Assembly (NCBI GenBank): GCA_937898715.1
Contig: CALEKA010000002.1
Coordinates: forward strand, 1 to 22,072
Direction: 5' to 3'
DNA length: 22,072 nt
Source: an uncultured Prevotella sp.
GTDB lineage: Bacteria; Bacteroidota; Bacteroidia; Bacteroidales; Bacteroidaceae
Shown: one piece after another, positions 7,596 to 14,448 of the stretch
Numbering within the stretch: the first letter of the stretch is position 1
How the letters are laid out: each line of letters opens with the position of its first letter
Notes under the pieces: model-generated
What the model was told of the DNA's origin: nothing
The model's input: the letters and a program-made list of their open reading frames with translations, nothing else
Databases searched by the model: none
Made by a program: the position numbers and the translations under genes

Positions 7596-7959
7596 AGGGC
7601 ATCATATTATCGGCATTAGCCATCATCAAATAGTCGTATACAGCATCTTCATTGGCTTGTTGATGAACCGCATATTGCTCACTCTTCACTTGAGAAGAAG
7701 AATTGGAATTGGGCAACCACTGCGTGAAGAGTAGCGTCAAAGCCACTACACACGCTACGCCTATCCATGGTATCCATGTCATAACGCGCATCTGTGGAGT
7801 ATGCGCATCTGTCTCATCTATTCGCTGCATAAGCTTTGCAGCAAAATCAGCAAAGTATCCATTAGGAACGACAAACGGATTGTGATGCGAAGCTGGTTGA
7901 GTACTATCAAATTTGTGCATAGTAGATGTAATCTGTTTATGGGTTAGACCACTGTACAT
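7579..7959 (-). CDS. probable membrane-bound anti-sigma factor
   Basis: A short protein with one transmembrane segment (about residues 61-80, WIPWIGVACVVALTLLFTQW). The N-terminal part would be cytoplasmic and the C-terminal part periplasmic and acidic (ANEDAVYDYLMMANADNMMPYESDN). The HNPFVVPNGYFADFAAKLMQRI stretch is typical of small Bacteroidetes proteins encoded behind ECF sigma factors. No zinc-binding HxxxCxxC motif is present, so the anti-sigma role rests on position and topology. From the ATG at 7959 it has 126 residues and starts 9 bases after the sigma gene. The internal ATG at 7920 (MHKFDST) gives 113 residues and fits the recognisable part of the family better; neither start has a Shine-Dalgarno. 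It overlaps the next gene by 17 bases. Confidence 0.7.
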   Translation of the reverse strand: MYSGLTHKQITSTMHKFDSTQPASHHNPFVVPNGYFADFAAKLMQRIDETDAHTPQMRVMTWIPWIGVACVVALTLLFTQWLPNSNSSSQVKSEQYAVHQQANEDAVYDYLMMANADNMMPYESDN

Positions 7960-7968
7960 TGCTATGGT

Positions 7969-8511
7969 TTAATCATGTTCTTCGAAAAACTCCTCTATCT
8001 TTTTCACTGCAAGGTGATAAGAGGCCTTCAGAGCGCCCACACTTGTATCAAGCAATTGACTCATTTCTTCATATTTCATTTCCTCGAAATACTTAAGATT
8101 GAACACCACACGTTGCTTGCCAGGTAATGTTGCGATAGCTTGTTGTAAAAGCAATTCCGTTTCGCTACCATCAAAGTAAGGATCACTTTCAAGCGTCTTC
8201 CCCACTCCTATTTCTTCGTCGTCGAGGCTACAATTGTCCGTAGGCATGCGTTTGAGAAAAGTTAGACTTTCGTTCAACGCTATTCGATAGAGCCACGTAG
8301 TAAGTTGACTGTCACCACGAAAGTTGTCTAATGCTTGCCATGCCTTCATGAATGTATTTTGAAGTACATCATCTGCATCGTCATGAAACTGCACAATTTT
8401 TCGAATTTGCCCATATAGCATCGGTGATAAGTCGAGCACCATTGCTGCAAAGGCTTCCCTTCGAGTTGTTGGATCTTTCAACAACTCTACTGTATATTGT
8501 GCAGGATTCAT
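7969..8511 (-). CDS. ECF-family RNA polymerase sigma factor
   Basis: A 180-residue sigma-70 protein of the extracytoplasmic-function type: only domains 2 and 4 are present. Sigma-2 (about 25-90) contains DDADDVLQNTFMKAWQALDNFRG and LTTWLYRIALNESLTFLKR, the segments that melt the -10 region and bind core polymerase. Sigma-4 (about 122-175) contains LPGKQRVVFNLKYFEEMKYEEMSQLLDTSVGALKASYHLAVKKI, the helix-turn-helix for the -35 region. Length is normal for the family. The next genes downstream encode a one-pass membrane protein and a Spy/CpxP-like protein, the usual layout of a sigma/anti-sigma envelope-stress unit. I found no TAnnTTTG promoter upstream; the gene may use its own sigma. Confidence 0.95.
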   Translation of the reverse strand: MNPAQYTVELLKDPTTRREAFAAMVLDLSPMLYGQIRKIVQFHDDADDVLQNTFMKAWQALDNFRGDSQLTTWLYRIALNESLTFLKRMPTDNCSLDDEEIGVGKTLESDPYFDGSETELLLQQAIATLPGKQRVVFNLKYFEEMKYEEMSQLLDTSVGALKASYHLAVKKIEEFFEEHD

Positions 8512-8572
8512 TGCAATGAGATTATTATAACATTCGCGAAAAGGGAAAGAGAGAATATTTATTGAGACAGAA

Positions 8573-8614
8573 AGAGGCGCAGATAATTGACTAAGAAGTC
8601 GTGTCTGCGCCTCT
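8573..8614 (-). terminator. hairpin terminator between exported protein and sigma gene
   Basis: AGAGGCGCAGA (8573-8583) pairs perfectly with TCTGCGCCTCT (8604-8614): a GC-rich 11-bp stem with a 20-base loop. It starts about 15 bases past the stop of the gene at 8629-8988, and on the minus strand TTTCTGTCTC follows. This separates that gene from the sigma-factor unit. Confidence 0.75.
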
Positions 8615-8628
8615 ATCTATTCTCTTAT

Positions 8629-8988
8629 TTAACCAGCAACGCTGATTCTTCTTGTAGTCTTCCCAAGATTAATCAAATAGATTCCCTTACTTAAAGAGAA
8701 GTGAAAAGTTTTATCGTTGCTTTCAACATGAGACTCATATTTAAGTCTACCCACCAAGTCATATACCTTCAGGGATTGTCCTTGGCCATTGACAACGTGC
8801 ACTTGCACTGCATTACCACGAATGGCTATTGCAATTGTAGCAGATTCTTCATTCACTTCTGCCAGTTCTGTACTTACAGGTTCTGAAAGAACTTCTGCAT
8901 TCAAAGGTTCTACCTTAGCCGAATGGCCATAAGCAGAGACAGAGAAGAAAGTAAGTGTGAGAATTGTATAGAGTAAGAATTGTTTCAT
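8629..8988 (-). CDS. small exported protein with T9SS-like C-terminal domain
   Basis: A 119-residue protein with a signal peptide (about 1-21, MKQFLLYTILTLTFFSVSAYG), a short acidic linker (22-48) and a C-terminal beta domain. Residues about 52-117 (VQVHVVNGQGQSLKVYDLVGRL, FHFSLSKGIYLINLGKTTRRISVAG) follow the pattern of Bacteroidetes type IX secretion sorting domains: a VYDLxGR strand, an LSxGIYxI strand and a final basic beta strand. Unusually there is no cargo domain, so the protein is almost only signal peptide plus sorting-like domain. It may be a small surface or periplasmic beta protein, or a remnant of a larger secreted protein. It has its own promoter and terminator and is divergent from the thiamine genes. 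Confidence 0.8.
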   Translation of the reverse strand: MKQFLLYTILTLTFFSVSAYGHSAKVEPLNAEVLSEPVSTELAEVNEESATIAIAIRGNAVQVHVVNGQGQSLKVYDLVGRLKYESHVESNDKTFHFSLSKGIYLINLGKTTRRISVAG

Positions 8989-9063
8989 AAGCGTCCGTTT
9001 TAAGCCTTAATGAGTCAAGCACGTGCCATATTATATCGTGCCTTCTTTCACATGTTTTCTGTG

Positions 9064-9095
9064 CAAATATATATCTATTCTGCTGAAGTCGCAAA
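9064..9095 (-). promoter_or_regulatory. Bacteroidetes-type promoter for the small exported protein
   Basis: On the minus strand TTTG (9095-9092) is followed after 20 bases by TATATTTG (9071-9064), a perfect consensus match. The leader to the ATG at 8988 is about 70 bases. It lies back to back with the thi promoter, with only 16 bases between the two -33 boxes. Confidence 0.8.
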
Positions 9096-9111
9096 TTATT
9101 CCCTTAGTTTT

Positions 9112-9142
9112 TTTGTTTCCGCACTTTTTATTTGTACTTTTG
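9112..9142 (+). promoter_or_regulatory. Bacteroidetes-type promoter for the thiE-thiC unit
   Basis: TTTG (9112-9115) and TACTTTTG (9135-9142) are separated by 19 bases and match the TTTG / TAnnTTTG consensus. Transcription should start near 9149, just before the TPP riboswitch. Confidence 0.8.
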
Positions 9143-9154
9143 CTATCCCATTTA

Positions 9155-9240
9155 AGGCTTAGGGGTGTACGTTCTTTTGGACGTGCTGAGATCATACCCT
9201 CCGAACCTGCACTGGATCATGCCAGCGAAGGAAAGAGCCT
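9155..9240 (+). promoter_or_regulatory. TPP riboswitch (THI element)
   Basis: The conserved aptamer core is clear: GGGGTGT (9162-9168), CTGAGA (9186-9191), TACCCTCCGAACCTG (9195-9209) and CTGGATCATGCCAGCGAAGGAA (9212-9233). AGGCT (9155-9159) can close stem P1 with AGCCT (9236-9240). It binds thiamine pyrophosphate and lowers expression of the downstream genes, here thiE and thiC. No terminator hairpin with a T-run follows in the 118 bases before thiE, so control of translation or of a less obvious structure is more likely than classical attenuation. A 16-codon frame (9284-9334) lies in this leader; its significance is unknown. Confidence 0.95.
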
Positions 9241-9358
9241 ACAACTTACCAAGCAATGTGTTGAGAAATAAGCATCACTCTTCATGGATAGTCCTATTTA
9301 TTATTCCTTGCAGATTGACATCATCTTTGATTAACACACAAACAACAAAAAGAAAAGA

Positions 9359-9979
9359 ATGGCCCCTATACAATTTATCACGCACACCACCGACTCTATC
9401 AGTTACGAAGAGTCTGCACTATTAGCTTTACAGGGCGGATGCAAATGGATCCAATTGCGCATGAAAGGCGCCACCGACGATGAAGTCGAACCCATTGCAC
9501 GCCGGCTTCTTAAGGCATGTCACGACCAAGATGCCACTTTCGTGCTCGATGATCGCGTAGAATTATGTAAGAAAATCGAAGCTGATGGTGTACACCTTGG
9601 TAAAAACGATATGCCAGTCAACGAAGCACGCGAAGTCTTAGGCCATAATTTCATCATCGGCGGAACAGCCAACACCATTGATGATATACGCCAACTCAAA
9701 CGTCGTAGCGCCGACTACATCGGTTGTGGTCCTTTCCGATTTACCACTACGAAAGAGAAACTTTCTCCTATTATAGGATTAGAAGGCTATCGCACCATCG
9801 TAGAGGAAATGAAGAAAGAAGAAATACGTATCCCCGTTTGTGCCATAGGCGGTATTGAATTGGACGACGTTATGCCTATCCTTCAAACGGGCATACAAGG
9901 GATTGCCGTAAGTGGAGCAATACTTCGTGCAGACAACCCCATTGAAATGATGAAGCAATTTCTTCAAGCCGACGACTGA
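9359..9979 (+). CDS. thiE: thiamine-phosphate synthase ThiE
   Basis: A 206-residue TIM-barrel enzyme of normal length. It joins HMP-pyrophosphate and the thiazole phosphate to give thiamine monophosphate in the cytoplasm. Family motifs run in order: GCKWIQLRMKG (phosphate and pyrimidine pocket), FVLDDRVELCKKIEADGVHLGKNDM, IIGGTANT, DYIGCGPFRFTTTKEKLSPIIGLEG, VCAIGGIELDD and GIAVSGAIL (phosphate-binding turns). It is the first gene after the TPP riboswitch, which should repress it when thiamine is plentiful. thiC follows 66 bases later and is presumably on the same transcript. thiS, thiG, thiH, thiF and thiD are not next to it, unlike many Bacteroidales clusters; they must lie elsewhere or be absent. 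The ATG at 9359 is preceded by an A-rich leader. Confidence 0.96.
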   Translation: MAPIQFITHTTDSISYEESALLALQGGCKWIQLRMKGATDDEVEPIARRLLKACHDQDATFVLDDRVELCKKIEADGVHLGKNDMPVNEAREVLGHNFIIGGTANTIDDIRQLKRRSADYIGCGPFRFTTTKEKLSPIIGLEGYRTIVEEMKKEEIRIPVCAIGGIELDDVMPILQTGIQGIAVSGAILRADNPIEMMKQFLQADD

Positions 9980-10045
9980 TTATATTGATTAATACACCCT
10001 TACGCAACAGACAACTATTTATCAAAATAAGACATTTTACGAAGT

Positions 10046-11743
10046 ATGAACAACGACATGAAAATAAACTACCCAAGCAGCGAGAAAGTTTATCTCCAAG
10101 GGCAGATCTTTCCCGACATTCGCGTTGCCATGCGAAAAGTCAATCTCACTCCTACCGTAACAAAGGACGAAGAAGGCAAGAAGCACTTTACAGAAAACGC
10201 CCCCGTATTAGTATACGATACAAGCGGTCCCTACTCCGATCCCAATTACACCCCCAATCTCAAGGAAGGACTTCCTCGCCTACGTGAAGAATGGATACTA
10301 AAGCGTGGTGGCGTAGATCGTCTGTCAGAATTTAGCTCTGAATACTGCCGCGAGAGATTGGCAGACAAGAGTCTCGACAGTCTTCGCTTCAACCATCACC
10401 ACCTACCCTTGCGCGCCATCAAAGGCAAGGGAATCACGCAGATGGCTCTTGCCAAACAAGGAATCATCACTCCTGAGATGGAATATGTAGCAATCCGTGA
10501 AAACATGAATTGCCAAGAGTTGGGCATTGAGACGCACATTACGCCAGAATTCGTACGCGACGAAGTAGCTGCTGGCCGTGCCGTAATCCCAGCTAATATT
10601 AACCACCCCGAAGCAGAGCCGATGATTATCGGTCGCAATTTCTTGGTAAAGATAAATACCAATTTGGGCAATTCTGCTACGACCTCCTCCATTGAAGAAG
10701 AAGTAGAAAAAGCTGTATGGAGCTGCAAGTGGGGCGGCGACACCATTATGGATCTCTCTACAGGCGCCAACATTCACGAGACCCGCGAATGGATTGTACG
10801 CAATAGCCCTGTTCCCGTAGGCACTGTACCTATGTATCAAGCCATGGAGAAAGTGCATGGCAAGGCTAAAGACCTTACATGGGAACTCTATCGCGATACA
10901 TTGATTGAACAATGCGAACAAGGTGTTGACTACTTCACCATCCACTGCGGTATACGTCGCAAGAACATTCACCTTTCACAAGGTCGCATGACGGGCATGG
11001 TAAGCCGCGGTGGAAGCATCATCTCTGAATGGTGCATAAAAAACGATAAAGAGAGCTTCCTCTATGAGCACTTCGACGACATATGCGACATCTGCGCTCA
11101 ATACGACGTTGCTATTTCCTTAGGCGATGGTCTGCGTCCTGGTTCTATCTACGACGCCAATGACCGCGCACAATTCGCTGAACTTGACACAATGGGCGAA
11201 CTCGTAACGCGTGCTTGGGCCAAAGGTGTACAAGCATTTATCGAAGGTCCTGGCCACGTACCCATGCACAAGATTCCCGAAAACATGCAACGTCAGATAG
11301 AAAAGTGCCACAACGCTCCTTTCTACACACTTGGTCCTCTCGTGACGGATATTGCTCCTGGCTACGACCACATTACCTCTGCCATCGGTGCTTCAATCAT
11401 CGGTGCACTGGGTACAGCCATGCTCTGCTACGTTACTCCGAAAGAACACTTGGCATTACCCAACAAAGACGACGTACGCACAGGTGTTGTTACCTACAAG
11501 ATTGCGGCTCATGCTGCCGATTTAGCGAAAGGGCACCCCGGAGCACAAGTGCGTGACGATGCTCTCTCAAAAGCTCGCTACGAATTCAGATGGAAAGATC
11601 AGTTCAATCTGAGCCTTGACCCTGAACTCGCTACGAAGTACTACAAAGACGCTCACTATGAGAATGGCGAATTCTGCACCATGTGTGGTCCTAACTTCTG
11701 CGCCATGCGTATTTCTCACAGATTGGGCGAATGCGAGGAGTAA
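10046..11743 (+). CDS. thiC: phosphomethylpyrimidine synthase ThiC
   Basis: A 565-residue radical-SAM enzyme that turns 5-aminoimidazole ribotide into HMP-phosphate, the pyrimidine half of thiamine. The C-terminal CX2CX4C cluster motif that holds the [4Fe-4S] centre is visible as C544, C547 and C552 (CTMCGPNFC). Other conserved stretches are MNCQELGIETHITPEFVRDE, GRNFLVKINTNLGNSA, GGDTIMDLSTGANIHETREWI, RNSPVPVGTVPMYQA, TIHCGI, LGDGLRPGSIYDANDRAQ, GPGHVPMHKI and YTLGPLVTDIAPGYDHITSAIG. It has an N-terminal domain and appears intact. The ATG at 10046 gives MNNDMKINYPSS; the ATG at 10058 is an alternative only four residues later. It shares the riboswitch-led transcript with thiE. Confidence 0.97.
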   Translation: MNNDMKINYPSSEKVYLQGQIFPDIRVAMRKVNLTPTVTKDEEGKKHFTENAPVLVYDTSGPYSDPNYTPNLKEGLPRLREEWILKRGGVDRLSEFSSEYCRERLADKSLDSLRFNHHHLPLRAIKGKGITQMALAKQGIITPEMEYVAIRENMNCQELGIETHITPEFVRDEVAAGRAVIPANINHPEAEPMIIGRNFLVKINTNLGNSATTSSIEEEVEKAVWSCKWGGDTIMDLSTGANIHETREWIVRNSPVPVGTVPMYQAMEKVHGKAKDLTWELYRDTLIEQCEQGVDYFTIHCGIRRKNIHLSQGRMTGMVSRGGSIISEWCIKNDKESFLYEHFDDICDICAQYDVAISLGDGLRPGSIYDANDRAQFAELDTMGELVTRAWAKGVQAFIEGPGHVPMHKIPENMQRQIEKCHNAPFYTLGPLVTDIAPGYDHITSAIGASIIGALGTAMLCYVTPKEHLALPNKDDVRTGVVTYKIAAHAADLAKGHPGAQVRDDALSKARYEFRWKDQFNLSLDPELATKYYKDAHYENGEFCTMCGPNFCAMRISHRLGECEE

Positions 11744-11809
11744 ACAGCTAAATATTCCCCGCTAACAACTCCCATACGAGGCAAAAATAGTCACACGTAT
11801 CTAAAAAAA

Positions 11810-11865
11810 ACAATAGCGGTCATCGGTTGAATAAAAGTCTATTTATTCACCATGACCGCTATTGT
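11810..11865 (+). terminator. long hairpin at the 3' end of thiC
   Basis: ACAATAGCGGTCAT (11810-11823) pairs perfectly with ATGACCGCTATTGT (11852-11865). Inside, GGT(T)GAATAAA pairs with TTTATTCACC after a one-base bulge, giving about 24 bp in all. It lies 66 bases past the thiC stop. A run of A precedes the stem, so the clean T-run occurs on the minus strand; on the plus strand GTGTATTT follows. It probably ends thiC transcription and protects it from read-through in the other direction. Confidence 0.75.
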
Positions 11866-11890
11866 GTATTTAGCATGTTCTCATTCTCAT

Positions 11891-12068
11891 ACTAAGAACC
11901 CGTTGGCGGAATTCTTGGTTAACGGGTAAACAAGTTGACAAGTTAACAAGTAAATAGCTTTTAGACTACTTGTTTCGTTAAAAACGAGAACGATTGTACT
12001 CGACAAACTTACCTATTAACCTGTTAACTTGTCAACCCGTTAACAAATTCCCCAACGCGTACTAAGAA
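11891..12068. repeat. long imperfect inverted repeat built on an 8-base motif
   Basis: The left arm (about 11891-11957) and right arm (about 12005-12068) are inverted copies. Both outer ends carry a CGTTGG(C)GGAATT sequence also found in the hairpin at 1951-2011. Inner parts are octamer runs: 11926-11957 reads GTAAACAA, GTTGACAA, GTTAACAA, GTAAATAG, and the minus strand from 12044 down reads GTTAACGG, GTTGACAA, GTTAACAG, GTTAATAG, GTAAGTTT. The left arm has one extra octamer. No transposase or open frame lies inside the roughly 50-base centre. It resembles a non-autonomous or palindromic intergenic element. Confidence 0.75.
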
Positions 12069-12577
12069 TCAAAATAAACTAAGCGCCACAATCACCCCAC
12101 AACGTTAGTTTATTTCTACCACGCAAAATCGTAAGAAATCTTGACAACAGAAAATTCCAATATAGAGGGAGATATGTTCTTTCAATAGCGCCCTGAAAAC
12201 TATTTGAGCTTGTAAAATAAACTTGATGCTCACCGAGAAAATACTGCATGGGCAACAAATTTATTCTAATTGGGCAACAAAATACTTCTCTTTCAGCACT
12301 TTTTCTCCTCCTGAAAGGGCGGAAAAAACCTTTTCTAATAAGCTTCAACAATCATAGCACCATATAACCGCCTGAATATCAACAGAGTTTAAATGCAGCC
12401 TAAGATTCGATTATTTCGGAAGAAATTGGGAGAAGATAAAAATACGCGAATGCTGAAGATTGACCTTTTATCAAATCCATGCACTTTTTCAAGAATAAAG
12501 ACTTCTATAACCCTTCCTTTGCAACTAAAATCAAACTCTAAATGCCATCAATCTGAAGGGCTCAGATCCTATTAATC

Positions 12578-12692
12578 TAACGATGAAGATTAATAGATTC
12601 TAACGATGAAGATCATTAGACCCTAACGATGAAGATCATTAGACCCTAACGATGAAGATCATTAGACCCTAACGATGAAGATCATTAGAATA
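12578..12692. repeat. 23-base tandem repeat array (five units)
   Basis: Units start at 12578, 12601, 12624, 12647 and 12670, each beginning TAACGATGAAGAT. Units 2, 3 and 4 are identical; 1 and 5 vary at their ends. Each unit has an imperfect dyad, TAACGAT-GAAG-ATCATTA, with one mismatch. A perfect 9-bp inverted repeat, CTATTAATC (12569-12577) / GATTAATAG (12588-12596), overlaps the first unit. The AACGA...ATGA...TCAT layout resembles the 22-base array at 421-508. No spacers separate units. Confidence 0.9.
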
Positions 12693-12733
12693 CCAAGATA
12701 AAGACTAACAAGTTGACAAAGACAAAACGCCTA

Positions 12734-12771
12734 ACGAAGACACGATACTTCGTAATTTATAGCTACATTTG
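12734..12771 (+). promoter_or_regulatory. weak putative promoter of the DUF486-ttcA pair
   Basis: TACATTTG (12764-12771) fits the -7 consensus exactly, but no TTTG is found 19-21 bases upstream. A perfect 6-bp inverted repeat, ACGAAG (12734-12739) / CTTCGT (12748-12753), sits where the -33 box should be and could be an operator. The leader to the gene would be long, over 200 bases. Confidence 0.3.
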
Positions 12772-12992
12772 CACTTAATTAATACAACTACATTCAAGCC
12801 GGCTCAATACACACAATTAGCACCATTTCATAAGGTAAAAGAAGACAGCATTTGTAACAGGAGGAGTTTCTAACCCAACTTCATTACATAGTTCAAGATT
12901 CAAGCTAATTTACATTGTATATCAAGTATTATGTAGTATTCATAATGTTTCATGTGTCGACTTATATCACATTAAAACAACAAACTATACAA

Positions 12993-13361
12993 GTGCAAAG
13001 TATCTACACCATTCTGCTGCTCATCTGCTCCAACGTATTTATGACATTCGCTTGGTATGGGCACCTCAAATTACAAGAGACTGGCATTAGCAAAAACTGG
13101 CCGCTCATTGCCGTCATACTGTTTTCATGGGGCATAGCCCTCTTTGAATACTGCTGTCAAGTGCCTGCTAATCGAATAGGCTTTATTGACAACGGAGGAC
13201 CATTTAATCTAATCCAACTTAAAGTGATTCAAGAAGTAATTTCACTCGTTGTCTTTAGTTTCATGGTAATCATCATGTTTAAGAGCGAATCCATACATTG
13301 GAATCACATAGCAGCATTTGCCTGCTTGGTCGCAGCCGTATACTTCGTATTTTTGAAATAA
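12993..13361 (+). CDS. DUF486 family small multi-membrane protein
   Basis: A protein of the DUF486 family, related to small drug/metabolite-transporter-like membrane proteins; its substrate is unknown. Four hydrophobic segments are visible: IYTILLLICSNVFMTFAWYG, WPLIAVILFSWGIALFEYC, VIQEVISLVVFSFMVIIMF and HIAAFACLVAAVYFVFLK. FAWYGHLKL, NWPLI, CCQVPANRIGF, GPFNLIQLKVIQE and HWNH are family hallmarks. I chose the GTG at 12993 (122 residues) because the family normally begins a few residues before the first membrane segment. The longer frame starts at ATG 12915 (148 residues), with another ATG at 12945, and those extra residues do not look conserved. One base separates it from the TtcA-like gene, so they form an operon. 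Confidence 0.88.
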   Translation: MQSIYTILLLICSNVFMTFAWYGHLKLQETGISKNWPLIAVILFSWGIALFEYCCQVPANRIGFIDNGGPFNLIQLKVIQEVISLVVFSFMVIIMFKSESIHWNHIAAFACLVAAVYFVFLK

Positions 13362-13362
13362 T

Positions 13363-14103
13363 ATGAATCAGAAGAAACTACAACCCGAATACATTCTCCA
13401 CAAACGACTAATGCGTCAAATAGGCGATGCCTGCAAAGACTTCGACTTGATAGAACGTGATGACCGCATTCTCATCGGACTTTCTGGAGGAAAGGATTCT
13501 CTTGCTCTTCTCGACTTTCTCGGAGAGAGAATGAAGCATAGTAATCAGTACTTTAAAGTAGAAGCGCTACATGTAAGGATGAACAATATTCACTATGCTT
13601 CTGATGCTTCCTATCTACAGGCACAAGCCGACAGATGGGGCATCCCGTTCCACTTAGTAGAAACTGGTTTCGAACCTGATCGGAATCCCAAGCGGACACC
13701 CTGCTTCTTGTGTTCATGGAATAGAAGAAAAGTACTTTTCAGCCAAGCACAAGCCCTTGGCTGCAACAAGATTGCATTAGGGCATCACCAAGATGACATT
13801 CTGCGCACTGCTCTCATGAACATGACTTTCAACGGAAGTTTCTCAACCATGCCCGTGCGCATTAGCATGCACAAATTCAAGATGACTATCATTCGTCCAT
13901 TGGCTTATTGTCAAGAAGCCGATCTTAAGGAGTGGGCGAAGCTACAGGCATATCAGCCCGTTGATAAAGTATGTCCTTTTGACGGAACGTCCAATCGCAC
14001 AAGCATTCAGCAAGTAACAAATGAACTGCAGAAACTCAATCCTGATTATCGATACCACCTATGGCATGCACTGCTCAAAGCAGGCGCTCTCACAGAAGAA
14101 TAA
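13363..14103 (+). CDS. ttcA: TtcA-like tRNA 2-thiocytidine synthetase
   Basis: A 246-residue PP-loop ATPase of the TtcA/TtuA group, which adds sulphur to tRNA (2-thiocytidine at position 32 in TtcA). The PP-loop SGGKDS is at residues 41-46. A CX2C pair, C114 and C117 (PCFLCSWNRR), and a lone C204 (KVCPFDG) supply the three cysteines that hold the [4Fe-4S] cluster in TtcA. The second CX2C seen in many relatives is replaced by CPFD, which agrees with only one cysteine being needed there. ALGHHQDD, MPVRISMHKF and IIRPLAY are other family stretches. It starts one base after the DUF486 gene, so it is co-transcribed and probably translationally coupled. The fold and chemistry are firm; the exact target base is inferred. 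Confidence 0.9.
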   Translation: MNQKKLQPEYILHKRLMRQIGDACKDFDLIERDDRILIGLSGGKDSLALLDFLGERMKHSNQYFKVEALHVRMNNIHYASDASYLQAQADRWGIPFHLVETGFEPDRNPKRTPCFLCSWNRRKVLFSQAQALGCNKIALGHHQDDILRTALMNMTFNGSFSTMPVRISMHKFKMTIIRPLAYCQEADLKEWAKLQAYQPVDKVCPFDGTSNRTSIQQVTNELQKLNPDYRYHLWHALLKAGALTEE

Positions 14104-14448
14104 TCAAACGTCGAAAGAACTTTCGAACTCTCCTAATAAACATATATTACATAGCTATAATCAGATTGACAAATAATCTTTACATTTTCCCTCAGAAGTA
14201 TTCCAAAATGCCGTTTTTTAACAAAAGAACGCAATCGTTGAAGAAATAAAAGCAAATAACGTATTGTTCGTTTAAGCAAAAAGATTAATTTTGCGACCGA
14301 AAACGAAGCGAGAAGGAGATTTCGAGGAATCCCCTAAAATTGCTTCTGTGCACCTTGATATGACCATCCGGCAATAGAATAGCCACATCATCGCGCATAC
14401 TATAAGAAACAAAAACATACATATTTATAGCTATTATATAAAAATATC
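14104..14448. other. intergenic region upstream of the atp operon
   Basis: A small hairpin just past the TtcA-like gene, TCGAAAG (14111-14117) / CTTTCGA (14120-14126), has a two-base loop and no T-run, so it is a weak terminator candidate. The probable atp promoter follows at 14263-14293, then a leader of about 150 bases in which I recognise no riboswitch or gene. Confidence 0.5.
14263..14293 (+). promoter_or_regulatory. putative promoter of the atp operon
   Basis: TAATTTTG (14286-14293) matches the -7 consensus, with ATTG (14263-14266) 19 bases upstream as a three-of-four -33 box. It gives a transcript start near 14300 and a long leader to atpD at 14449. Confidence 0.6.

Larger units (their letters stand above)
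11744..12992. other. 1.2-kb repeat-rich intergenic region
   Basis: It holds the thiC hairpin, the long inverted repeat and the 23-base array. Between them, 12069-12570 shows an 11-base direct repeat TGGGCAACAAA at 12249 and 12271 (22 bases apart). It also has open frames of 90 codons (12079-12351, minus) and 60 codons (12393-12575, plus) that lack recognisable protein features. A putative weak promoter lies at 12764-12771. I see no convincing gene. Confidence 0.6.

Noticed and set aside
10403..10972. 189-codon open frame antisense to thiC
   Set aside because: thiC is complete with its iron-sulphur motif on the plus strand; the antisense product shows no family features.
12079..12351. 90-codon open frame on the minus strand, with a basic start (KGFFRPFRRRKSAER)
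   Set aside because: No domain, no membrane segment or signal, no promoter match, and it lies in a repeat-rich gap containing a direct repeat. It could be a small gene, but nothing supports it.
12393..12575. 60-codon open frame on the plus strand before the 23-base array
   Set aside because: Short, polar and featureless, and it ends just where the repeat array begins; no promoter or ribosome site.
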